Notes: generated by a model from the letters alone, not told the origin. A DNA stretch of 64,000 bases from Aminobacter sp. HY435 (GCF_027568395.1 NZ_JANKZL010000004.1:417722-481721); one strand, 5' to 3'; counted from the stretch's first letter, positions 45,703 through 55,042 are shown. Numbers and translations: made by a program.

Positions 45703-47778
45703 ATGAACTGGTCCATCGCCTTTGAACCCCTGCTGTCATGGATGTGGCTTGCCGTCTTGCTCGTGCCACTTGCCCTGCTTGTGCTGGCGAGCCTCCTTAC
45801 CCGCCAGCGCGGCGCGTGGCTGCGGCTTGCCGCACTGGCGGCGCTTGGCCTTGCGCTTGCCAATCCGGTCATCCTCGACGAAGAACGTGAGCCGCTCAAA
45901 AGCGTGGTCGCCATTGTCGTCGACCGCAGCCAGAGCCAGGATATCGGCGAACGCACCGCTCAGACGGATCAGGCGGTCGAGGGGTTGAAAGAGCGGCTGG
46001 CGCGCTTCCGCCAGTTCGAGGTTCGCGTCGTCGAGGCCGGCCGCTCGGACGCCGCCGACGACCGCACCGAGACCCGGCTTTTCGCAGCGGTTGAGAGCGC
46101 CTTCCGTGACGTTCCGCCCTCGCGCATCGGCGGCGCGGTGATGGTCACCGATGGCCAGGTGCACGACATCCCCGGCGCGCCTGTCGTCAACGCGCCGCTG
46201 CATGCGTTGATAACAGGCGAGGAAAACGAGCGCGACCGTCGCATCCGCTTCGAAAACGCGCCGCGTTTCGGCATCGTCGGCAAGCCGCTCGACATGACCT
46301 ATCGCGTCATCGACACCGGCGGCGAAGCCGCCGCGGTCGACGTCAGGGTATCGATCAACGGCGAGCAGGTTTCGGTCCAGCGCGCCTTTGTCGGGCAGGA
46401 AATGCCGCTGCAGATCACCGTGCCGAGCGCCGGCCGCAACATCGTCGAACTGGCCATCGACCGCATTCCCGGCGAACTGACCGACACCAACAACCGGACC
46501 ATCGCTCTGGTCGACGGCATTCGCGAAAACCTGCGCGTGTTGCTGGTCTCGGGCGAACCGCATGCGGGCGAGCGTACTTGGCGCAACCTGCTCAAGTCCG
46601 ACGCCTCGGTCGACCTCGTGCACTTCACCATCCTGCGTCCGCCGGAAAAGCAGGATGGCACGCCGATCAACGAACTGTCGCTGATCGCCTTTCCGACGCG
46701 CGAACTGTTCGTCGAGCGGATCAACGACTTCGACCTGATCATCTTCGATCGCTACCAGCACCGCGACGTGCTGCCGATCCTCTATTACGACTACATCGCC
46801 GAGTACGTCGAAAAGGGCGGTGCGCTGCTGATCGCGGCCGGCCCCGAATATGCCGGCGACCAGTCGATCGCCCACACGCCGCTGATCGCCGCCCTGCCCG
46901 CCATGCCCAACGGCGATGTCGTCGAAAAGCCGTTCTATCCGCGCCTGACCGAGCTCGGGCAACGCCATCCGGTGACGCGCGGGCTCGAGGGTTCGGCGCA
47001 AGAGCCACCACGCTGGAGCCGCTGGTTCCGCCAGATCGGCATCGATCAGCCCCAGGGCGAGGTCGTCATGAAGGGCGCCGACGACAAGCCGCTGCTGTTG
47101 CTCGATCGCAAGGGCGAAGGCCGGGTCGGCATGTTCCTGTCCGACCAGGGCTGGCTCTGGGCGCGGGGTTATGAGGGCGGCGGCCCGCATGTTTCGCTCT
47201 ATCGCCGCATCGCGCACTGGCTGATGAAGGAACCCGAACTCGAGGAAGAACGCCTGACCGCCGACGGCCGCGGCATGGTGCTCGACATCCGCCGCCAGAC
47301 CATGCGCGACGAGGCCGGATCGGCCCGTGTCATCACGCCTTCGGGCGAGACGCTCGATGTGCCGCTGAAAAAAAGCGAGCCCGGCGTCTTCACCGGCAGC
47401 ATCGAAGTCGCCGATATCGGCCTTTACCAGGTCGGCAATGGCGATCTCACGGCGCTTGCCCATGTCGGACCGGTCAACGCACCCGAATTCACCGATGTCG
47501 TGTCGACCGAAAACGTCCTGCGGCCGGCAACCGAGGCGGCGGGCGGAGCCATTCGCAGGCTGGCGTCGAATGGCCTGATCGGCAGCGGCATTTCGCTGCC
47601 CAGCGTGGTTCCGGTGCGGGGCACGACAGAAGCTGCCGGGCGCGACTGGATCGGCTTCCGCACCACCGACGACAGCGTCCTCAGATCGGTGTCGCGCGTG
47701 CCCCTTTTCGGCGGTTTCCTCGGCCTTGGCCTGCTGCTGCTGGCGCTTGGCTCGATGTGGTATCGCGAAGGCCGGTAG
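45703..47778 (+). CDS. Large membrane protein of the MoxR-DUF58 operon
   Basis: This protein of about 691 residues has two N-terminal membrane helices (residues ~10-32 and ~40-60) and a von Willebrand-like fold beginning VVAIVVDRSQSQ with a GGAVMVTDGQVHDIPG loop. A glutamine amidotransferase-like domain follows (YVEKGGALLIAAGPEYAG, near residue 370), and a single C-terminal helix (FGGFLGLGLLLLALGSMWY). It resembles the companion Bat-operon proteins of proteobacteria, but exact function is unknown. The ATG at 45703 has GAGG upstream; a TTG two codons earlier is less likely. Confidence 0.88.
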   Translation: MNWSIAFEPLLSWMWLAVLLVPLALLVLASLLTRQRGAWLRLAALAALGLALANPVILDEEREPLKSVVAIVVDRSQSQDIGERTAQTDQAVEGLKERLARFRQFEVRVVEAGRSDAADDRTETRLFAAVESAFRDVPPSRIGGAVMVTDGQVHDIPGAPVVNAPLHALITGEENERDRRIRFENAPRFGIVGKPLDMTYRVIDTGGEAAAVDVRVSINGEQVSVQRAFVGQEMPLQITVPSAGRNIVELAIDRIPGELTDTNNRTIALVDGIRENLRVLLVSGEPHAGERTWRNLLKSDASVDLVHFTILRPPEKQDGTPINELSLIAFPTRELFVERINDFDLIIFDRYQHRDVLPILYYDYIAEYVEKGGALLIAAGPEYAGDQSIAHTPLIAALPAMPNGDVVEKPFYPRLTELGQRHPVTRGLEGSAQEPPRWSRWFRQIGIDQPQGEVVMKGADDKPLLLLDRKGEGRVGMFLSDQGWLWARGYEGGGPHVSLYRRIAHWLMKEPELEEERLTADGRGMVLDIRRQTMRDEAGSARVITPSGETLDVPLKKSEPGVFTGSIEVADIGLYQVGNGDLTALAHVGPVNAPEFTDVVSTENVLRPATEAAGGAIRRLASNGLIGSGISLPSVVPVRGTTEAAGRDWIGFRTTDDSVLRSVSRVPLFGGFLGLGLLLLALGSMWYREGR

Positions 47779-47925
47779 GGCGACCGCTGTTCCGGCGCCT
47801 TACATTCTCTACTGGCCGAGTTGCACAGCAGCTCTCCCAGCATGGAACCGCGGGCGGCTTCATGGCGATTAAGACGTCCTGATCGGTCCCAGTTCGCGCC
47901 CGAGAATGGACGCAATCGCGCAAAC

Positions 47926-48231
47926 TCACTCTTCCGGCTCGGTCGTGAATTGCAGCGGATAGCCTTTTGCGCGGCCAGCCTCGGTCGCGCGTGTCGCCTT
48001 GGTCTCGGCCACGTCCCTGGTAAACACAGCCACCACGCACACGCCGCGCTGGTGGGCGGTGATCATCACCCGGTAGGCCTGATCCTCCGACATATGGAAC
48101 TCGCCCTTGAGCACCGTGACGACAAAGTCGCGCGGCGTGAAGTCGTCATTGACGAGGATGACCTTATGCAGCTTCGGCCGCTCGGTCTTCGGTCGGAGCT
48201 TTGTGCGTGGAACCGTGGTGGTTTCGGGCAT
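47926..48231 (-). CDS. clpS: ATP-dependent Clp protease adaptor ClpS
   Basis: ClpS delivers N-degron substrates to ClpAP. The 101-residue product has the core HKVILVNDDFTPRDFVVTVLKGEF with NDD substrate-pocket residues, MSEDQAYRVMITAHQRGVCVVAVFTRDVAETK, and the conserved end AGRAKGYPLQFTTEPEE. It starts PETTTVPRTKLRPKTERPKL. The ATG at 48231 fits the family, while the open frame extends 33 codons further without support. ClpA is not next to it here. Confidence 0.95.
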   Translation of the reverse strand: MPETTTVPRTKLRPKTERPKLHKVILVNDDFTPRDFVVTVLKGEFHMSEDQAYRVMITAHQRGVCVVAVFTRDVAETKATRATEAGRAKGYPLQFTTEPEE

Positions 48232-48425
48232 GGCAAAACGCGCCTCATGCTCACGTCTCAATAGTATGGTGTCGATCGAAGCGCTCTGCAATGATGCTCG
48301 GAACCAGTTCCCCCGCCGACCATTGTGCAAGGAGCCGCCCGGGTCGCTAAGAAAAATACGCGCACATTGTAGGATCGGGCAGTGGCCATTCGTCCTTGCA
48401 ACGTCATAACACGAGGAGAAGAACT

Positions 48426-48779
48426 ATGTCCTATGTCGACGGGTTTGTGCTCGCCGTGCCGAAAGGCAAGATCGAGGCCTACAAGGAGATGGCGCGCCTC
48501 GGGAGCGAGGTCTGGAAGGACCACGGCGCACTCGCCTATGTCGAGTGCCTGGCCGACGACGTGCCCTATGGCGAACTCACGTCCTTTCCCCGCGCAGTGC
48601 AGGCCACGGAAGATGAGACCGTCGTCTTCGCGTGGGTCGTCTACCGCTCGCGAGAGGAACGCGACGAGATCATGAAGAAAGTGATGGCCGATCCCCGCAT
48701 GGAGGGCGACATGGACAACATGCCCTTCGACGGAAAGCGCATGATCTTTGGCGGCTTCAAGCCATTCATCGAAAGCTAG
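48426..48779 (+). CDS. DUF1428 family protein
   Basis: This 117-residue protein is of the DUF1428 family (YbaA-like ferredoxin-like fold): SYVDGFVLAVPKGKIEAYKEMA, WKDHGALAYVECLADDVPYGE, FAWVVYRSREERDEIMKKVMADPRM, and a final MIFGGFKPFIE. These single-domain proteins resemble stress-inducible monooxygenase-like folds but have no proven function. GAGGAGAA precedes the ATG. It faces away from clpS and is followed by a strong hairpin. Confidence 0.9.
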   Translation: MSYVDGFVLAVPKGKIEAYKEMARLGSEVWKDHGALAYVECLADDVPYGELTSFPRAVQATEDETVVFAWVVYRSREERDEIMKKVMADPRMEGDMDNMPFDGKRMIFGGFKPFIES

Positions 48780-48831
48780 CCTGAAGGATATCGTCGCTGC
48801 GGCTATCGCCGCCAAGTGAACGACCACTCCG

Positions 48832-48865
48832 TCCGCCGGCACCTGAAGATCCAGGTGCCGGCGGA
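48832..48865 (+). terminator. Stem-loop after the DUF1428 gene
   Basis: A 14-base perfect inverted repeat (48832-48845 and 48852-48865) has a six-base loop and lies about 50 bases after the stop codon. No T-run follows. Confidence 0.6.
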
Positions 48866-49016
48866 ACGCTGTTGAGCCAACACATTGACCGTCTTTGACA
48901 GTTGACCGCGGCAACCATTCCGTGAATATGGGAGAAGACCCCCGCATAAGGTGCATTGCGCAGAATATTTCCCGCATAGGTAGCAGGCGGGTGCAACCTA
49001 TGGACGGAACAACTCG

Positions 49017-49976
49017 ATGCAGCGCCTATCGACCAGCGACGTGCCGGCACGTGACCGCCTTCCCTATCTGCATGATTTCGTAGCCCGCCATGTCGCAGGC
49101 TTGCGCTTCAGGCCAGCAGACAGCGACACCTTTGCTTTCGACGTCGCCGCCTACTTTCTCGATTCCGGCACGACGATAGGTACCGCCTGTTACTCGGCGG
49201 TTCACGGCGAGCGCCCCAAGGACCTGATGGCCGTCGATGGCCGGCAGGACTATCTCATGACCATCCACACCTCTGATTACGAGGTTGCGATCGAGGGCAA
49301 GAACCCACTGGTTATCAAGGCCGGTGACATCACCCTCGTCAACGAGGGCACGCCAATGGCATTTGCTTTGCCGTCGACATTGCTCAAGGTCGTTGCGCTG
49401 GACGAGGCTCGCCTGGCCGCACTTGCGCCGCGCGTCAGGAGCAAGGGCTTCCACCACATTGCCGTGGGCTCGGCAGGCACCAGCCTTTTGACCGGCTACG
49501 CCGATCTTTTGCGGGCGGCGGCGCCGGTCGGTGAACTCGAAAGCCGCCTTGCAAGCACCCATATCTATGATCTCGCAGCCCTCGTCGTGCAGGGCGGCGG
49601 TGCGGAGGCAGCCGAAAAAGCGCGGCCCAGCCTGGGCGCCGCGCGGCTCGAACTGGTCAAGGCCGACATCCTCAAGCATCTGACCGATCCCGAATTCGGC
49701 ATTTCGGGTGTGGCACAGCGCCAGGGCGTGACCCCGCGCTATGTCCAGCGGCTGTTCGAGCAGGAAGGACAGACTTTTTCGGAATTCCTGCGCGACGCGC
49801 GGCTCGACCTGGCCATCAAGAGGCTGCAAATCCTCGGCAACAATGCTTCGACCATTTCCACCATCGCCTTCGACACCGGCTTCGGCGATCTCTCGCATTT
49901 CAACCGCGTCTTCCGCCAGCGCTTTGGCGCGACGCCAAAAGAAATCAAGGCTGCAGCACTGCGGCGCTGCCAATAA
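49017..49976 (+). CDS. AraC family transcriptional regulator
   Basis: This 319-residue regulator has an AraC-binding-type N-terminal beta domain (GRQDYLMTIHTSDYEVAIEGK, VIKAGDITLVNEGTP) and a C-terminal AraC HTH pair (residues ~220-315). The latter shows FGISGVAQRQGVTPRYVQRLFEQEGQ and TISTIAFDTGFGDLSHFNRVFRQRFGATPKE. The inducer and targets are unknown. No transporter or catabolic gene is adjacent; the flanking DUF1428 gene is the nearest candidate target. An in-frame GTG or ATG further upstream is possible. Confidence 0.9.
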   Translation: MQRLSTSDVPARDRLPYLHDFVARHVAGLRFRPADSDTFAFDVAAYFLDSGTTIGTACYSAVHGERPKDLMAVDGRQDYLMTIHTSDYEVAIEGKNPLVIKAGDITLVNEGTPMAFALPSTLLKVVALDEARLAALAPRVRSKGFHHIAVGSAGTSLLTGYADLLRAAAPVGELESRLASTHIYDLAALVVQGGGAEAAEKARPSLGAARLELVKADILKHLTDPEFGISGVAQRQGVTPRYVQRLFEQEGQTFSEFLRDARLDLAIKRLQILGNNASTISTIAFDTGFGDLSHFNRVFRQRFGATPKEIKAAALRRCQ

Positions 49977-50116
49977 GTTGCATTTGGTTCGCGAAAAGCC
50001 GCAACAGTTCGCCCACAGCCAAGACCGCCCCATCAGCGCGTCGTAAACAAGTGCCATGGTTGATCGATGCATCCGCTGGCGGGGGTTTTCGCCCGGGACT
50101 GCATAGGTTGACCAAT

Positions 50117-50150
50117 GCGGACCGCCGAGGGGGCAGACTCGGCGGTCCGC
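50117..50150 (+). terminator. Stem-loop upstream of the lipoprotein gene
   Basis: GCGGACCGCCGAG (50117-50129) pairs perfectly with 50138-50150 across an eight-base loop. It lies between the AraC gene and the lipoprotein gene, about 140 bases past the AraC stop, and may end the AraC transcript or shape the leader of the next gene. Confidence 0.5.
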
Positions 50151-50198
50151 CATTCCGGCATGGCGCCGGTTCATCTCCATGAAAATCGAGAGAGATGC

Positions 50199-50558
50199 AT
50201 GAAACGGGCAACCCTATTGATATGCTGCGGCCTGTTGGCGGCCTGCAGCCAGACCAACACCGCAACCGACACCTCCCCGCAACTTGCAGCAGCCGCGGCA
50301 AGACCGGCAGCCAAGGGCAAGGCCGGCAAGGCGATGACCGCGCAGCAACGCTGCGAGGAAGCGATGCAGAAGGCGGCCAAAGCGCAGACGAATGCGGCGA
50401 TGCTTGGCGGCGCGCTGTCGATGGTCGGCGGCTTTGGCGGGTTCGGCGGAAGTGGCGGCGCGATCGCGGCATCAGCCGCTTCGGTCGGCGGCTCGCTTGT
50501 CCAGGCCAAGGCGCAGAACGACGCCGACCAGGCGATGCAGACGGAGTGCATGGGATGA
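50199..50558 (+). CDS. Putative lipoprotein
   Basis: This 119-residue predicted lipoprotein has a basic start (KRATLLICCGLLAAC) and a lipobox LAAC, so it is a likely Lgt substrate with the cysteine at ~residue 15. The mature part is low complexity (Ala, Lys, Gly) with a glycine-rich hydrophobic run (GGALSMVGGFGGFGGSGGAIAAS) that could insert in or associate with membranes, and one further cysteine near the end. No family is recognised. It overlaps the next gene by four bases, so the pair is co-translated. Confidence 0.75.
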   Translation: MKRATLLICCGLLAACSQTNTATDTSPQLAAAAARPAAKGKAGKAMTAQQRCEEAMQKAAKAQTNAAMLGGALSMVGGFGGFGGSGGAIAASAASVGGSLVQAKAQNDADQAMQTECMG

Positions 50559-51067
50559 GCTTGCTATCGAAGCGTCATCTGGCGGCAGCGCTGACCGCAG
50601 CGGCAATGCTGTTCGGCGGCGCAATGGTGCCACCGGCCATGGCCCTGACGGAAGACGAAGTCGGCACGGTCACGCGGATTCTTGGCGAGCTCGAACCTGA
50701 ATTCGGCAAGATCGCCTATGACGAGACCGTCGCCGACGAGTGGTTCGAGCAGGACCAGGAAAATGAAGGCCGCATCGCCAAGGCCGGTTTCACGCGCGAG
50801 AGCTGGAAAGAGGCGCTCGACGCAACCTTCATGGGCTATCTCGCGACCATTCCGGAGTCCCAGTTCGAGGCGGAGATGACAAAAATCGAGGCACGGCTTG
50901 AGACCAGCTCGACCATGAACGCCGAGCAGAAGACCGCTATGCGCGAGATCATGAACGAGCAGTTCGCCGAGATCCGCGCCCTGCGCGAAAGCGGCCGCGA
51001 CTATGTCGATACCGTTCGGCCCTACGCCGACCATCTGCACGCGGTCTTCGGCGACCCGGTCAACTGA
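50555..51067 (+). CDS. Exported protein of unknown function
   Basis: This 170-residue protein has an N-terminal signal peptide (LLSKRHLAAALTAAAMLFGGAMVPPAMA), giving a helical, acidic mature part starting LTEDEVGTVTRILGELEPEFG. The rest is mostly amphipathic helices (EAEMTKIEARLETSSTM; REIMNEQFAEIRALRES). I recognise no family; a periplasmic partner of the preceding lipoprotein is plausible from the overlap. It converges with the choline transporter ATPase gene. Confidence 0.75.
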   Translation: MSLLSKRHLAAALTAAAMLFGGAMVPPAMALTEDEVGTVTRILGELEPEFGKIAYDETVADEWFEQDQENEGRIAKAGFTRESWKEALDATFMGYLATIPESQFEAEMTKIEARLETSSTMNAEQKTAMREIMNEQFAEIRALRESGRDYVDTVRPYADHLHAVFGDPVN

Positions 51068-51134
51068 CCGCAGGAACGTCACGCCGCGAGGCCTTGGCGA
51101 GCCCAGACTCGCCAAGGTTTTTGCGGCGCTACTG

Positions 51135-52316
51135 CTATCGCCTGAGCACCGCGCTCAACACATCGCGAATGCCGATCGCGCCGACAAAGCGCGACTGGTC
51201 GTCGAACAGCGCCACCGGCGACGTCTGCGAACGATGCATGGCAAGCATGACCAGCTTGAGCGATGTGCCAGGCTTGGCCCAGAACACATGCGGCGCATCC
51301 TCGGAGAGCTTTTCGATATCGTCGACCGAGACCCATACGGCTGGTTGGCCGTTGCGCTCGGCAGCTGCCACCAGCCCCTGATCATCGATCTTGAAGCGCG
51401 TCGTCTTGCGTCGGTCGAGCCACAGCCAGCCATCGCCGTCATCCTCGAGATCGCGGCGGTCGCGCATCACGTTCCAGGCGGTCAGCACCGACAGCGGATT
51501 CACATTGGCGATGAAGTCGCGGACATAATCGTTGGCCGGTCGCAGCACGATATCCTCGGGCGGCCCGGACTGAACGATGCGCCCGCCCTCCATGATGGTG
51601 ATGGTGTTGCCGATCTTGAGCGCTTCCTCGAGATCGTGGCTGACGAAGATGATGGTTTTCTTCAATGTCTTCTGCAGCTGCAGCAGCTCATCCTGGAGCT
51701 TGGTGCGGATCAACGGGTCGAGCGCCGAGAACGGCTCGTCCATCAAAAGGATCGGCGCTTCGGTGGCGAATGCGCGGGCGAGACCGACGCGCTGCTGCAT
51801 GCCACCGGACAGTTCATGGGCATACTTCTTGGCCCAGGGTGTCAGGTTGACGAGATCGAGTTGCTTGCCGACCTTCTGCTTGCGCTCGGCATCAGGCATG
51901 CCGGCAAGTTCGAGGCCAAGGCCGACGTTTTCCTCGACCGTGCGCCACGGCAGCAGACCGAACTGCTGGAACACCATGGCGACCTGGTGCTGGCGCAGGC
52001 GGCGCAAGGTCGCCTCGTCGCAGGAGACGACGTCGACCATCCTGTCGCCGTCCTTGACCATGACCTGGCCGCGCGACACGATGTTGAGCCGGTTGACAGC
52101 ACGCAACAGCGTCGACTTTCCAGAACCAGACAGGCCCATCAGCACCGAGATCTCACCCTCGTTGACGGTGAGGTTGGCGCCAGCGCAGCCCAGCACATTG
52201 CCGGTTTTCTCGAGGATTTCGGCACGGCTGGCGCCGCTGTCGATCAGGCTGAGCGAGCCCCTGGTGTCGGTGCCGAAAACGATGTCGACATTCTTGAAAT
52301 CGACGGCGACGTTCAT
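51135..52316 (-). CDS. choV: Choline/betaine ABC transporter ATP-binding protein
   Basis: This is the ATPase subunit of a quaternary-amine importer. The 393-residue product has Walker A GLSGSGKST, signature LSGGMQQRVGLARA and Walker B ILLMDEPFSALD. A long C-terminal extension follows (~residues 270-393) that looks like a paired CBS-type regulatory region (DRRKTTRFKIDDQGLV, SVDDIEKLSEDAPH). Osmo-regulated ProV/OpuA relatives use such regions to sense ionic strength. It overlaps choW by four bases and is the last gene of choXWV. Confidence 0.9.
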   Translation of the reverse strand: MNVAVDFKNVDIVFGTDTRGSLSLIDSGASRAEILEKTGNVLGCAGANLTVNEGEISVLMGLSGSGKSTLLRAVNRLNIVSRGQVMVKDGDRMVDVVSCDEATLRRLRQHQVAMVFQQFGLLPWRTVEENVGLGLELAGMPDAERKQKVGKQLDLVNLTPWAKKYAHELSGGMQQRVGLARAFATEAPILLMDEPFSALDPLIRTKLQDELLQLQKTLKKTIIFVSHDLEEALKIGNTITIMEGGRIVQSGPPEDIVLRPANDYVRDFIANVNPLSVLTAWNVMRDRRDLEDDGDGWLWLDRRKTTRFKIDDQGLVAAAERNGQPAVWVSVDDIEKLSEDAPHVFWAKPGTSLKLVMLAMHRSQTSPVALFDDQSRFVGAIGIRDVLSAVLRR

Positions 52317-53167
52317 TTCTTGCCTCCCACGCCGATGCGCGTCATGCGGTCGAGAACGATGGCCAGGACCACGATGGCGAGGCCCGCTTCAAGTCCGAGA
52401 TCGATCTTGCGCGAACCGAGCGCACGGTTGATTTCGGTGCCGAGGCCGCCAGCGCCGATCAGCGCGGCGAACACCACCATCGACAGCGACAGCATGATGC
52501 ACTGGGTTAGCCCGGCCATGATGGTGGGCAGTGCCGCAGGCAGCTCGACCTTCCACAGAAGCTGCCGCTTGGTGGCGCCGAAGGCCTGCCCGGCTTCGAT
52601 GATGGCGGTCGGCACCGAGACGACGCCGAGATGTGTCAGGCGCACGGCCGTTGGAATGACGAAGATGATGGTGACGATCAGGCCGGGCGCGTTGCCGAGG
52701 CCAAACAGGGTCAGAACCGGGATCAGGTAGACGAAGGTCGGCAGCGTCTGCATCAGGTCGAGCACCGGCAGCATGAAGCGGTAGACCTTGGGCTTGTGCG
52801 CGGCCCAGATGCCGAGCGGCACGCCGATGGCCATCGAGGCGGCAGCGGCTGCCACAACCAGCACCAGCGTTTCGACCGTCTGCTTCCACAGGCCCTGGTT
52901 GATGATGAACAAAAGGCCGAGCAGGACGCCGATCGCCAGCCCGCGCGACTTCTGCAGATACCACGCGAGCAGGGCGATCAGCGCGGCAAGAGCAACCGGC
53001 GGCACCAGAAGCAGGCCATCGACCATGCCGTCGAGAATGAAGTTGAGACCGCTGGAAAACCCGCGGAAGAAGGCATTGAAGTTATCCGTGAGGAAGGTGA
53101 AGAACGCCTTGCCCCACGCCCCGACCGGAATCTTGTAGGCCGCAAGAAATTTCGAAATCGGATCCAT
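52313..53167 (-). CDS. choW: Choline/betaine ABC transporter permease
   Basis: This 284-residue permease of the ProW/OpuAB type has about six membrane segments plus an N-terminal amphipathic part (MDPISKFLAAYKIPVGAW). The EAA-type cytoplasmic loop EAGQAFGATKRQLLWKVELPAALPTIMAG near residue 190 contacts the ATPase. It forms the channel for choline or glycine betaine. The gap to choX contains a weak hairpin, a common way to make more binding protein than permease. Confidence 0.92.
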   Translation of the reverse strand: MDPISKFLAAYKIPVGAWGKAFFTFLTDNFNAFFRGFSSGLNFILDGMVDGLLLVPPVALAALIALLAWYLQKSRGLAIGVLLGLLFIINQGLWKQTVETLVLVVAAAAASMAIGVPLGIWAAHKPKVYRFMLPVLDLMQTLPTFVYLIPVLTLFGLGNAPGLIVTIIFVIPTAVRLTHLGVVSVPTAIIEAGQAFGATKRQLLWKVELPAALPTIMAGLTQCIMLSLSMVVFAALIGAGGLGTEINRALGSRKIDLGLEAGLAIVVLAIVLDRMTRIGVGGKK

Positions 53168-53229
53168 GTCGTCCCCTCTCGCCGAAAGCCCTCGCTCGTT
53201 TCGAGCTTGTTATCGCATGGCTAAACAAA

Positions 53230-53260
53230 AAGGGCAGCCGAAAGCTCGTCCGGCCGCCCT
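53230..53260 (-). terminator. Weak hairpin between choX and choW
   Basis: GGGCAGCCG and CGGCCGCCC arms flank a short loop just after the choX stop. It could act as a partial terminator or mRNA stabiliser, giving more binding protein than membrane subunit. Confidence 0.4.
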
Positions 53261-53279
53261 GTTCATCCGCCGGAGCGGC

Positions 53280-54212
53280 TTACTGCAGCGCAGCCTTGAC
53301 GGCTGCGGCGGCATCGCCGCCATCAAGCGTTGTGACGCCGGCGAGCCAGGGCGTGGCCGCATCCGGATTGGCCTTCAGCCAGTCCTTGGCGACGTCATTG
53401 GCGTTGCCGCCCTTGAGGATGGCGTCCATCATCGTGCCTTCCATCTCAAGGTTGAACTTGAGGTTGGACAGGAACTTGCCGACGTTCGGGCATTCCTGGA
53501 GGTAGCCCTTGCGTACGTTGGTGCTGACAGTGGCCGCGCCGAAGCCCGAGTCACCCATGCCATCGAGGTAGGTGATGTCCATCGCGCCCATGACGGGGTG
53601 CGGCGTCCAGCCGAGGAACGCGATCCACTCCTTGCCCTTCATCGACTGCTCGGCCTGGGTCAGCATGCCGGCTTCCGACGATTCGACCAGCTCGAAACCT
53701 TCAAGGTTGTCGGCCGGGTTCTTGATCATGTCGAGGATGATGCGGTTGCCGTCATTGCCGGCTTCGATGCCGTAGATCTTGCCGCCGAACTTGTCCTTGA
53801 ACTTGCCGAGGTCGGTCAGCGTCTTGACGCCGGCTTCCGCGACATAGGTCGGCACGACGATGCCGTAGCCGGCGCCGCTGAGATTCTCGCCGATGGTCTC
53901 GACCGAGCCGTCGGCAGTGTAATCCTTGATGTCGTTGGTCATCGACGGCATCCAGTTGCCCAGGAAAACGTCGAGGTCCTTGTTCTTGAGCGAGGCGTAG
54001 GTGACGGGCACCGACAGCTGGATGACCTGCGGCTCGTAGCCGAGCGCGGTCAGAAGCACGGAGGCGACACCCGTGGTCGCCTGGATATCGGTCCAGCCGA
54101 CGTCGGAAAGCCGGACCACCTTGCAGCTTTCGGCGTCGGCGGCGAAAGCGACGCCAGAGGAAAGGAACGCCGACACACCGAGTGCGGCGGCGAGTGTTTT
54201 CATGCGCGACAT
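53280..54212 (-). CDS. choX: Choline ABC transporter substrate-binding protein
   Basis: This 310-residue periplasmic binding protein is of the ChoX/ProX type. The signal peptide is MKTLAAALGVSAFLSSGVAFAA. The binding fold has aromatic residues in the places where ChoX builds its cation-pi box (DVGWTDIQ, FLGNWMPSM, FLGWTPHPV, YGIEAGNDGNRII). The ATG at 54212 has GGGAGA upstream; an ATG three codons later is the alternative. It is the first gene of choXWV. Choline is favoured over proline or betaine, but this was not tested. Confidence 0.9.
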   Translation of the reverse strand: MSRMKTLAAALGVSAFLSSGVAFAADAESCKVVRLSDVGWTDIQATTGVASVLLTALGYEPQVIQLSVPVTYASLKNKDLDVFLGNWMPSMTNDIKDYTADGSVETIGENLSGAGYGIVVPTYVAEAGVKTLTDLGKFKDKFGGKIYGIEAGNDGNRIILDMIKNPADNLEGFELVESSEAGMLTQAEQSMKGKEWIAFLGWTPHPVMGAMDITYLDGMGDSGFGAATVSTNVRKGYLQECPNVGKFLSNLKFNLEMEGTMMDAILKGGNANDVAKDWLKANPDAATPWLAGVTTLDGGDAAAAVKAALQ

Positions 54213-54427
54213 GTAGATTTCTCCCATTCAGTATTATGACGGCAAGCGATACTGTTGTTGTTCGTCTTTGTCGCGAGCCAAACATCATTTTCCTTTGGAT
54301 TCAAGTGACTGACCCAACGACCGACGCCGCAGGCTGATCCATCAGCGACATGGCGCCGGTTTTTTTGCAGTGGACGGCGGCAACCGGCCTCTCCCCGCTT
54401 CCGCCGGGTTCCGTCTAAAAGAACGGC

Positions 54428-55042
54428 ATGGCTAAGCTCTATTTCCACTACGCGACAATGAACGCCGGCAAGACGACCATGCTGTTGCAGGCGTCCTACA
54501 ACTATCGCGAACGCGGCATGACGACGATGCTGTTCATCGCCGGCCACTACCGCAAGGGCGATACAGGCTACATCTCCTCGCGCATCGGGCTGGAAGCCGA
54601 GGCCGAGATGTTCCGCAACGGCGACGACCTGCTTGCCCGCATCTCCGAGCATCATCGCCACGCCACCGTGCATTGCGTATTCGTCGACGAAGCGCAGTTT
54701 CTCGAGGAAGAGCAGGCCTGGCAGCTGGCGCGGGTCGCCGACAGGCTCAACATTCCCGTCATGTGCTACGGCCTGCGCACCGACTTCCAGGGCAACCTGT
54801 TTTCCGGCTCGCGCGCTCTTTTGGCCATCGCCGACGACCTGCGCGAGGTGCGCACCATCTGCCGCTGCGGTCGCAAGGCGACGATGGTCGTCCGCCTTGG
54901 TTCCGACGGCAAGGTGGCGAGACAAGGCGAGCAGGTGGCAATCGGCAAGGACGTCTACGTGTCGCTATGCCGCCGCCACTGGGAAGAAGAAATGGGCCGC
55001 GCCCAGCCCGACGACTTCATCGGATTTGCTTCGCTGCCCTGA
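54428..55042 (+). CDS. tdk: Thymidine kinase
   Basis: This is a type II thymidine kinase, salvaging thymidine to dTMP. The 204-residue product has a P-loop MNAGKTTMLLQASYNY near residue 9, the VFVDEAQFL Walker B region, a lasso-type loop, and a zinc site formed by CRCGRKATMV and a later cysteine/histidine pair (SLCRRHW). It ends QPDDFIGFASLP. No ribosome site of note is visible. It is divergent from choX, with about 200 bases between them. Confidence 0.95.
   Translation: MAKLYFHYATMNAGKTTMLLQASYNYRERGMTTMLFIAGHYRKGDTGYISSRIGLEAEAEMFRNGDDLLARISEHHRHATVHCVFVDEAQFLEEEQAWQLARVADRLNIPVMCYGLRTDFQGNLFSGSRALLAIADDLREVRTICRCGRKATMVVRLGSDGKVARQGEQVAIGKDVYVSLCRRHWEEEMGRAQPDDFIGFASLP

Noticed and set aside
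45736..47463. A 575-codon open frame on the minus strand over the large membrane protein gene
   Set aside because: Antisense shadow; the + frame has membrane helices and domain motifs.
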